Source of the DNA: CAZYBG01 sp964645155
GTDB lineage: Bacteria; Pseudomonadota; Alphaproteobacteria; Rhodobacterales; Rhodobacteraceae
Direction: 5' to 3'
Assembly (NCBI GenBank): GCA_964645155.1
Contig: CAZYBG010000057.1
Coordinates: forward strand, 1-19,335
DNA length: 19,335 nucleotides
Under the pieces are notes generated by a model, which saw only the letters and a program-made list of their open reading frames with translations, was not told the origin of the DNA and did not search any database. Position numbers and translations under genes: made by a program. Shown in pieces: positions 14,723 through 19,335 of the stretch; position 1 is the first letter of the stretch, and each line of letters opens with the position of its first letter.

Positions 14723-15508
14723 GTGCCGCCCCGCCACGACCGCCTGACCGCCCGGCTGACCGACCGCCTCGCCGAACGCGGCGCGCTCCGGCTCTGGAAG
14801 CGGGCGGCCGACGCCGCGGGCGAGGCCGATCTCGAGGACCTGCGCGAGCTGCGCGCCCGCGCCCGCCGGATGCGGCGCGAGATCGACCGGCTGCTGCTCG
14901 CGGCCGACGGCCGGCTGACCCGGCCCCTCCTCGGATCGAACGCGATGAACCGGCCGCTCGGCGCGGACTGGCTCTGGCGGCCCGGCCCGTGGCGGCAGCC
15001 GATCGCGCCCGCCGGCGAGGCCGGGATCGGGCCGCGCACCGAACTGGCCGAGGACGTGACCCTGTTCCACGACTGCCCGCTTCGCGAGACCGGCTACCGC
15101 CAGCTGCGCAATGCCCGTCCCGGCGATCTGGCGCCGTTCGGCCTGCGGATCGAGGTGCTGGGCTTCGGCGGCAGCTTCCTGTCGCTGGCGCTGGGCCTGC
15201 CGCCCGGCGCGCGCGAGGGGCTGCGGCGGCGGCACGTCTTCCGGCTCGACCTCGACGTGGCGGCCGAGCGGCCGCTCGGCCTCTTCGCCCGGCTGAACAT
15301 CCGGCACGGCCCGAACACCGCGCAGCTGGTGTCGCGCATCCCCGGGGCGGACGGCCTCGTCTGGGTCGAGTTCGACCTCGAAGGCAGCCGCGTGAACGAA
15401 CGGCGGGTCGAGAAGATCTGGCTCGACCTGATCCTCGAATCGCCCGAGATGAGCGCGCTCACCCTGCGCGATCTGACGATGTCGCGCCGGCCCAGGGCCG
15501 AGCTCTAG
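14723..15508 (+). CDS. DUF6478-type protein of unknown function
   Basis: This 261-residue soluble protein has no signal peptide or membrane segment. The first 60 residues are Arg-rich and helical (LWKRAADAAGEADLEDLREL), followed by a conserved-looking block GSNAMNRPLGADWLWRPGPW at about 70-90. The C-terminal half looks beta-rich, with hydrophobic alternation through FGLRIEVLGFGGSFLSLAL and VWVEFDLEGSRV. I associate this pattern with DUF6478 of Rhodobacteraceae from memory. The start is GTG at 14723, with GAGG six bases upstream, overlapping the ilvD stop codon region; the gap to ilvD is eight bases, so cotranscription is likely. Function is unknown. Confidence 0.78.
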   Translation: MPPRHDRLTARLTDRLAERGALRLWKRAADAAGEADLEDLRELRARARRMRREIDRLLLAADGRLTRPLLGSNAMNRPLGADWLWRPGPWRQPIAPAGEAGIGPRTELAEDVTLFHDCPLRETGYRQLRNARPGDLAPFGLRIEVLGFGGSFLSLALGLPPGAREGLRRRHVFRLDLDVAAERPLGLFARLNIRHGPNTAQLVSRIPGADGLVWVEFDLEGSRVNERRVEKIWLDLILESPEMSALTLRDLTMSRRPRAEL

Positions 15509-15519
15509 GAGGATCGGGC

Positions 15520-15891
15520 GTGGACGGACTCCGGCTGACCGGACTGGGGCTGACGGCAGGCATCTGGGAGGCGCGGATCGAGGGCGCCGGCGGCGAGCCG
15601 CCCGCGCTCGAGGTCAGCCACCGCGGCGAGGCGCTGCCGGGGGTCGAGCTGCGCGCCGAAGGCGGCGGCGCCTGGCTGCTGCGCGTGCCGGTTCCGGTCG
15701 GGACGCTAGGCGACGGGATGCAGACCTACCTCGTCACCGAAAGCGGAAGCGGCGTGCGGCTGGGCAGCTTCGCGATCGTCGCGGGCGCGGCGCTCGACGA
15801 CGATCTCGCGGCCGAGCTCGCGCTGCTCCGGAGCGAACTCGAGGTCCTGAAGAAGGCGCTCCGGCGCATCGCTTCGGCCGCGCGCGGCTGA
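15520..15891 (+). CDS. Small protein with C-terminal coiled coil, unknown function
   Basis: This 123-residue protein starts at GTG 15520, seven bases after a perfect AGGAGG. That strong site, in line with the stop of the preceding gene eleven bases upstream, decides the start. The first 90 residues look like a beta-sandwich (LTGIWEAR-like strands, AWLLRVPVPVG, QTYLVTES, LGSFAIVAG). Residues 93-117 (DDDLAAELALLRSELEVLKKAL) form a short leucine-heptad helix, suited to dimerisation or to pairing with the helical N-terminus of the upstream protein. There is no signal peptide. I recognise no family. It probably works with the DUF6478-type protein encoded beside it. Confidence 0.75.
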   Translation: MDGLRLTGLGLTAGIWEARIEGAGGEPPALEVSHRGEALPGVELRAEGGGAWLLRVPVPVGTLGDGMQTYLVTESGSGVRLGSFAIVAGAALDDDLAAELALLRSELEVLKKALRRIASAARG

Positions 15892-15926
15892 AGCCAAGCC
15901 CCGCCCTCAGCGCAGCCTCAGCCGCG
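15883..15926. terminator. Inverted repeat at convergent ends of the coiled-coil gene and DUF2125 gene
   Basis: Nine-base arms CGCGGCTGA (including the TGA stop of the plus-strand gene) and TCAGCCGCG flank a 26-base loop that contains the facing stop codon. It could stop transcription from both sides. There is no T-run, and the right arm lies inside the DUF2125 coding sequence, so support is moderate at best. Confidence 0.28.
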
Positions 15927-16908
15927 GCGCCGGGCCAAGCGGGATCGGCCCGAAGACGACCATCCCGCCGCGAAAGCCCAGCGGCAGCTCGATCGTCTCG
16001 GGGTTGCCCGAGGCGCCGGCGATCAGTCCAAGCCCGCGCTCCAGCGTCGCCGCAGGCCCCTCGGCGAGAACGCCCGAGGCCGTCGCGACGGCGATGATCT
16101 CGCGCCAGTTCACGGCGCGGACCTGCAGCACGCCCTCGGGCACGCCGTCGGCATCGACGCTGAGGTCGCCCGCGGCTTCCAGATCGACGATCCCCCAGGT
16201 CGCCTTCGCCCGACGCAGGTCGATGCGCACCGGCTGCGGGCGGCGGTCCTCGACGGCGCGGCGGTCCCACGGCCGGTCGAAGCCGACGCGCGCGTCGACC
16301 GACACGAGGTCGATGGTGCGCGGCAACCGCCCGCCGGGGTCGATCCGGCCCAGCAGAGGGGCCGCCGGCGCGATCGCCGCGGCCTCCACCCGCAGGTCGA
16401 GCGCCGTCTCCATCCCGTCCGGCCGCAGCGCCGAAAGCCGTGCCAGCGCGACCGCCGCCGTCCACCCGCGCGACGATGTCAGCTGCGCGGTGTCGACCGC
16501 CGCCTCGGCGCGAAGCAGCGTCAGCGACGGCCCCGGGATCAGCGCCAGCCGCGCCGACATGCCGTCGGTCTCGACGACGATCCGCTCCTCGGGCGTCGCC
16601 ACGACCTGTTCGGGCGGGAAGGTCAGCGTCACGTCGGCCGGCTGCCAGGCCGGCGCCTCGACCGTCAGGCGCGGCGCGCTCCAAGCCAGCCCGGTCCCGG
16701 GGTCGGCGAGATCGGGCGCCGCGATCTCGGCCCGGAATCGGGTAGGAAAGCCGCCGACCTCGACCCCGCCCGCATCGGCCGCCCAGCCCTCGCCGCGCCG
16801 GTCCGATAGCCAGAAGTCGAGCCCGAGCTGCACCGAGACCGCGGCGAACACCCACCAGGCCGACCACAGGATCGCCGCGACGACAGCCAGTCCGATAAGC
16901 CGCCGCAC
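15907..16908 (-). CDS. DUF2125-family membrane-anchored periplasmic protein
   Basis: This 333-residue protein has one N-terminal hydrophobic helix (residues about 4-25, LIGLAVVAAILWSAWWVFAA) and a large exported part rich in beta strands. The pattern RRGEGWAADAGGVEVGGFPTRF, followed by repeated strands on lipid-facing spacing, is typical of DUF2125, seen in alphaproteobacteria. The fold recalls AsmA-like or LolA-like lipid-binding domains, but no function is established. The start is GTG at 16908, with AAGGG six bases upstream. A long in-frame extension upstream is antisense to the ChaC gene and was rejected. It diverges from that gene across a 63-base gap. Confidence 0.83.
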   Translation of the reverse strand: MRRLIGLAVVAAILWSAWWVFAAVSVQLGLDFWLSDRRGEGWAADAGGVEVGGFPTRFRAEIAAPDLADPGTGLAWSAPRLTVEAPAWQPADVTLTFPPEQVVATPEERIVVETDGMSARLALIPGPSLTLLRAEAAVDTAQLTSSRGWTAAVALARLSALRPDGMETALDLRVEAAAIAPAAPLLGRIDPGGRLPRTIDLVSVDARVGFDRPWDRRAVEDRRPQPVRIDLRRAKATWGIVDLEAAGDLSVDADGVPEGVLQVRAVNWREIIAVATASGVLAEGPAATLERGLGLIAGASGNPETIELPLGFRGGMVVFGPIPLGPAPRLRLR

Positions 16909-16940
16909 CGCTGGCCCTTCCGTTTTCGCCCGTCCCGTGT

Positions 16941-16946
16941 CTATAG
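16941..16946. promoter_or_regulatory. Symmetric CTATAG element, possible shared -10 of a divergent promoter
   Basis: The 63-base gap between the DUF2125 gene and the ChaC gene holds one palindromic CTATAG. Read to the right it offers TATAGC, read to the left TATAGA (5 of 6 to the -10 consensus). Both positions suit the two starts. No good -35 is seen on either side. Confidence 0.3.
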
Positions 16947-16971
16947 CCGGGCCGGTGGAAGGACCAGCTTG

Positions 16972-17514
16972 ATGCGCGACGATCTGTGGGTGTTCGGCTA
17001 TGCCTCGCTGCTCTGGGATCCCGGCTTTCCGGTGGCCGAGCGGCGGCGCGCGCGCCTCGAGGGCTGGCACCGGTCGTTCTGCATGTGGTCGATCCACCAC
17101 CGCGGCACGCCGGAACGGCCCGGCCTCGTCCTCGCGCTCGACCGACAGGAAGGGGCATCGTGCATCGGCGTCGCGCTCCGCGTCGCGCCGGGGGCCGCGG
17201 CCGAGACGCTCGACTATCTCCGCGCGCGCGAACTGGTGTCGTCGGCCTATCTCGAGCGGCGCCTGCCGGTCGGGTTCGACGATGGCGCCGCCGCCGAGGC
17301 GCTGGCCTACGTCGTCGACCCGACGCATGCGCAGTATACCGGGCCGCTGGCGCTCGAGCGGCAGGCGCAGGTGATCGCCGCCGCCATCGGCGGGCGCGGC
17401 CCGAACCCCGACTACCTCTGGAACACCGAGGCCCATCTCGCCGCGCTCGGCATCGCCGATCCCGACCTCGCCTGGCTGGCCGAGCGTGTCAGGGCGCTCG
17501 TCATGGCCCGTTAG
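16972..17514 (+). CDS. Gamma-glutamylcyclotransferase, ChaC type
   Basis: This 180-residue cytoplasmic enzyme matches the ChaC family, which cleaves glutathione to 5-oxoproline and Cys-Gly. The substrate loop near the N-terminus reads VFGYASLLWDPGF, with Ala11 where most members have glycine (GYGSL). The probable catalytic glutamate is Glu87 in YLRARELVSSAYLERRL. The segment QYTGPLALERQAQVIAAAIG followed by NPDYLWNTEAHL is also typical. The ATG at 16972 is preceded by GGAAGGA at eight bases; the TTG just ahead of it is a less likely start. It diverges from the DUF2125 gene. ChaC family membership is firm; specificity for glutathione is inferred. Confidence 0.88.
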   Translation: MRDDLWVFGYASLLWDPGFPVAERRRARLEGWHRSFCMWSIHHRGTPERPGLVLALDRQEGASCIGVALRVAPGAAAETLDYLRARELVSSAYLERRLPVGFDDGAAAEALAYVVDPTHAQYTGPLALERQAQVIAAAIGGRGPNPDYLWNTEAHLAALGIADPDLAWLAERVRALVMAR

Positions 17515-17517
17515 CTG

Positions 17518-17546
17518 TTGGCACGGGCTCGGCCGGCCCCTATTCT
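17518..17546 (+). promoter_or_regulatory. Promoter of the motor-like operon
   Basis: TTGGCA (5 of 6 to the -35 consensus) and TATTCT (4 of 6 to the -10) are exactly 17 bases apart. The predicted start near 17553 leaves a leader of about 24 bases before the ATG at 17577. This is the best sigma-70-like promoter in the window. It begins just after the ChaC stop codon. Confidence 0.55.
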
Positions 17547-17576
17547 GCCCGCGTCGAGCGGAGCAGCCGAACCGGA

Positions 17577-18836
17577 ATGACCTTCAGCGAAAAGCAGCCA
17601 GCACCGTTCTTCTCACAACCGGTGCGGCAGATCTTCATGATGCTCGTCGTGGTCGTTCTGGTCGCCGTCGGCGGCTGGTTCGCGTTCCCGCAGGTCGAGG
17701 CGGTGTTCCTGTCGAGCCCGTGGCTGAACGGCGTGATCTTCGGGGTGTTCGTGGTCGGCGTGCTGGCCTGCTTCTGGCAGGTCTTCGCGCTGGTCAGCTC
17801 GGTCGGCTGGATCGAAGGCTTCGCCGGCGGCCGCCCGGGCGCCGACATCTCACAGCCGCCGCGGCTGCTGCTGCCGCTTGCCTCGATGCTGCGCACCCGC
17901 GGCGCGCGCAGCCAGCTTTCGGCCTCGTCGACCCGCTCGATCCTCGAAAGCGTCTCGACGCGGATCGAGGAGGCGCGCGACATCACCCGCTACATCGTCA
18001 GCCTGCTGATCTTCCTCGGCCTGCTCGGTACGTTCTACGGCCTCGCCATCACCGTCCCCGCGGTGGTCGAGACGATCCGCTCGCTGGCGCCGCAGGACGG
18101 CGAGACCAGCGTGAACGTGTTCGACCGGCTGATGACGGGGCTCGAGGCGCAGCTGGGCGGCATGGGCACGGCGTTCTCGTCCTCGCTCCTCGGCCTTGCC
18201 GGGTCGCTCGTCGTCGGGCTGCTCGAGCTGTTCGCCGGGCATGGCCAGAACCGGTTCTACCGCGAGCTCGAGGAATGGCTGTCGTCGATCACCCGGGTCG
18301 GACTCGCCGCCGGCGAGGGCGAGGGCGGCGATCTCGGCCTGCTCGGAGGGGTGATCGACCAGATGGCCGAGCAGATGGAGACGGTGCGCGGGATGCTGGC
18401 GCAGACCGACATGGGCTGGGCGATGATCGACGAGCGCCTCGGCGGCCTCGCGACGGCGGTCGAGCGCCTCACCGGCCAGCTCGAGACCGACCGCACGACA
18501 TTGTCGGCGCTCGACCGGATCGCCGAGGCGCAGCGTCGGGTGGCCGACGGCCAGGAGCGGATGGCGGAGGGCCAGACGCGGATGGCCGAGGGGCAGGAGC
18601 GGATCGTCGCGGCGCTCGTCAGCCTCGACGACGACGCAGCAGTCGGCGAGGGGCCGGATGCCGAGGCGCGGATGCGGCTCCGCTCGATCGACACGCAGCT
18701 TCTGCGCATTCTCGAGGAGCTGGCGGTCGGCCGGCAGGAAAGCCTCGCCGAACTGCGGTCCGACATCGCGCAGCTCACCCGCGCCGTCCGCCGGCTCGGC
18801 ACCGAGTTCGCCGACGGCGGACGCCGGAGGGAATAG
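17577..18836 (+). CDS. TolQ/ExbB/MotA-like inner-membrane proton-channel protein with long coiled-coil tail
   Basis: This 419-residue protein has about four membrane helices: near 18-38, 50-75, 138-162 and 198-220. The third carries FLGLLGTFYGLAITV and the loop to the fourth LGGMGTAFSSSLLGL, the paired motifs of the MotA/TolQ/ExbB family, whose pentamers turn ion flow into work through a MotB/TolR/ExbD partner. Residues 221-419 form a cytoplasmic tail, largely helical, with a threefold heptad repeat at 322-342 and a further charged helix from about 363. That tail is much longer than in ExbB or TolQ. The next gene, three bases on, encodes the MotB-like partner. No flagellar, Ton or Tol genes are nearby. 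The energised process is unknown. Confidence 0.85.
   Translation: MTFSEKQPAPFFSQPVRQIFMMLVVVVLVAVGGWFAFPQVEAVFLSSPWLNGVIFGVFVVGVLACFWQVFALVSSVGWIEGFAGGRPGADISQPPRLLLPLASMLRTRGARSQLSASSTRSILESVSTRIEEARDITRYIVSLLIFLGLLGTFYGLAITVPAVVETIRSLAPQDGETSVNVFDRLMTGLEAQLGGMGTAFSSSLLGLAGSLVVGLLELFAGHGQNRFYRELEEWLSSITRVGLAAGEGEGGDLGLLGGVIDQMAEQMETVRGMLAQTDMGWAMIDERLGGLATAVERLTGQLETDRTTLSALDRIAEAQRRVADGQERMAEGQTRMAEGQERIVAALVSLDDDAAVGEGPDAEARMRLRSIDTQLLRILEELAVGRQESLAELRSDIAQLTRAVRRLGTEFADGGRRRE
18540..18602 (+). repeat. Three tandem 21-base repeats encoding a heptad
   Basis: Three in-frame 21-base units encode VADGQER, MAEGQTR and MAEGQER. The units differ by silent as well as coding changes, so the repeat is not a fresh expansion. 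The heptad length fits a regular coiled coil in the cytoplasmic tail of the MotA-like protein. Confidence 0.8.
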
Positions 18837-18839
18837 CCG

Positions 18840-19335
18840 ATGGCCCTCGCACGTCGCAGCGGGCAGAAGTTCCAGGCCAACATCTGGCCCGGCTTCGTCG
18901 ACGCCATGACCGCGCTGCTGCTGGTGCTGATGTTCGTGCTGTCGATCTTCATGATCGTCCAGTTCATGCTGCGCGAGACGATCACCGGGCAGGAGACCGA
19001 GCTCGACGAGTTGACCGCGCAGGTGGCGGGGCTGGCCGATGCGCTGGGGCTGGAGCGGCTGCGCAGCGCGGCGCTGGAGAACGACCTCGGCGCGCTGAGC
19101 GCGTCGCTCGCCGAGGCGCGGACCGAGGCCGAGGCGCAGGCCGCGCTGATCCTCCAGCTCAACGACGACCTCGCCGCGGGCGTGGCCGCGCGGGAGGGCC
19201 TCGAAGCGCGCATCGCCGGGTTCGAGGGCGAGGTCGCCGCGCTCGGTGCCGAGCGCGACCGGCTCGAGACCGCGCTGGCCGCCGCCCGGGCCGAGATCGC
19301 CGCCGACGCCGAGGCCGCGCGCCTCGCCGCGGCCC
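18840..19335 (+). CDS. MotB-like stator partner (peptidoglycan-binding protein), 5' part only
   Basis: The first 165 residues are visible; the rest lies off the right edge. A short cytoplasmic start is followed by one membrane helix at about 17-44. Its beginning, IWPGFVDAMTALLLVL, resembles the MotB sequence around the proton-binding aspartate, and Asp21 takes that place. From residue 45 the chain is an Ala/Leu/Glu-rich coiled coil running to the window edge, presumably periplasmic. An OmpA-like peptidoglycan-binding domain would be expected further on but cannot be seen. It starts three bases after the stop of the MotA-like gene, so the two are one operon and probably one complex. Confidence 0.85.
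   Translation, partial: MALARRSGQKFQANIWPGFVDAMTALLLVLMFVLSIFMIVQFMLRETITGQETELDELTAQVAGLADALGLERLRSAALENDLGALSASLAEARTEAEAQAALILQLNDDLAAGVAAREGLEARIAGFEGEVAALGAERDRLETALAAARAEIAADAEAARLAAA

Noticed and set aside
14605..15519. Upstream extension of the small coiled-coil gene to 428 residues
   Set aside because: It runs through ilvD and the DUF6478-type gene in another frame. The perfect AGGAGG before the GTG at 15520 sets the start.
16909..17436. Extension of the DUF2125 protein to 509 residues
   Set aside because: The extension is antisense to the ChaC-type gene. The GTG at 16908 has a ribosome binding site and begins the membrane anchor.
17577..19335. Zorya-type defence system (ZorA/ZorB-like motor pair)
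   Set aside because: The MotA-like protein with a long tail plus MotB-like partner superficially fits, but no ZorC, ZorD or ZorE gene is in view, the surroundings are housekeeping genes, and base composition does not change. The right side is cut, so it cannot be fully excluded.
1..19335. Mobile elements, CRISPR arrays, tRNA or rRNA genes
   Set aside because: I saw no transposase or integrase motifs, no regularly spaced direct repeats, no cloverleaf-like stretches and no rRNA sequence on reading through both strands.

Overview
The window is very GC-rich and gene-dense, with short intergenic gaps and many GTG starts. The proteins resemble those of a Rhodobacteraceae/Paracoccaceae-type alphaproteobacterium: a class III alcohol dehydrogenase, a single-gene CobL of the aerobic cobalamin pathway, accD-folC, DUF2125 and DUF6478. 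This placement rests on gene content and remembered family resemblance, not on a search. I see no rRNA, tRNA, CRISPR array, insertion sequence, integrase, attachment site or origin, and no stretch over 300 bases lacks a gene. It reads as ordinary chromosomal backbone, not an accessory island.

Layout. Bases 1-1738: the 5' part of a glutathione-dependent formaldehyde dehydrogenase (minus), two tandem I78-type protease-inhibitor lipoproteins (plus) and peptide deformylase (minus). Bases 1834-5014: a MalY/PatB-type C-S lyase and an L,D-transpeptidase (plus), converging on a secreted beta-lactamase-fold serine hydrolase and an unknown 114-residue protein (minus). Bases 5129-8729: a solitary cobL (minus), diverging from a xi-class glutathionyl-hydroquinone reductase and an MltB-type lytic transglycosylase (plus). 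Bases 8732-12853: a minus-strand run of two CPBP intramembrane proteases, accD and folC. Bases 12981-15891: ilvD, a DUF6478-type protein and a small coiled-coil protein, probably one operon (plus). Bases 15907-19335: a membrane-anchored DUF2125 protein (minus), a ChaC-type gamma-glutamylcyclotransferase (plus), and a TolQ/ExbB/MotA-like protein followed by a MotB-like partner cut by the window edge.

Themes. Three enzymes use glutathione: AdhC, the hydroquinone reductase and ChaC. Several act on the cell wall or envelope: the L,D-transpeptidase, the lytic transglycosylase, the serine hydrolase, the I78 lipoproteins, the CPBP proteases and the motor-like pair. The rest is housekeeping: deformylase, accD, folC, ilvD and cobL.

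Most worth a second look: the ion-motor-like pair at the right end, with a three-copy heptad repeat in its cytoplasmic tail; an L,D-transpeptidase whose apparent N-terminal anchor is split by an in-frame TGA; the DUF6478 plus coiled-coil pair of unknown function; and inverted repeats that include both stop codons at convergent gene ends. I found no clearly new multi-gene system.
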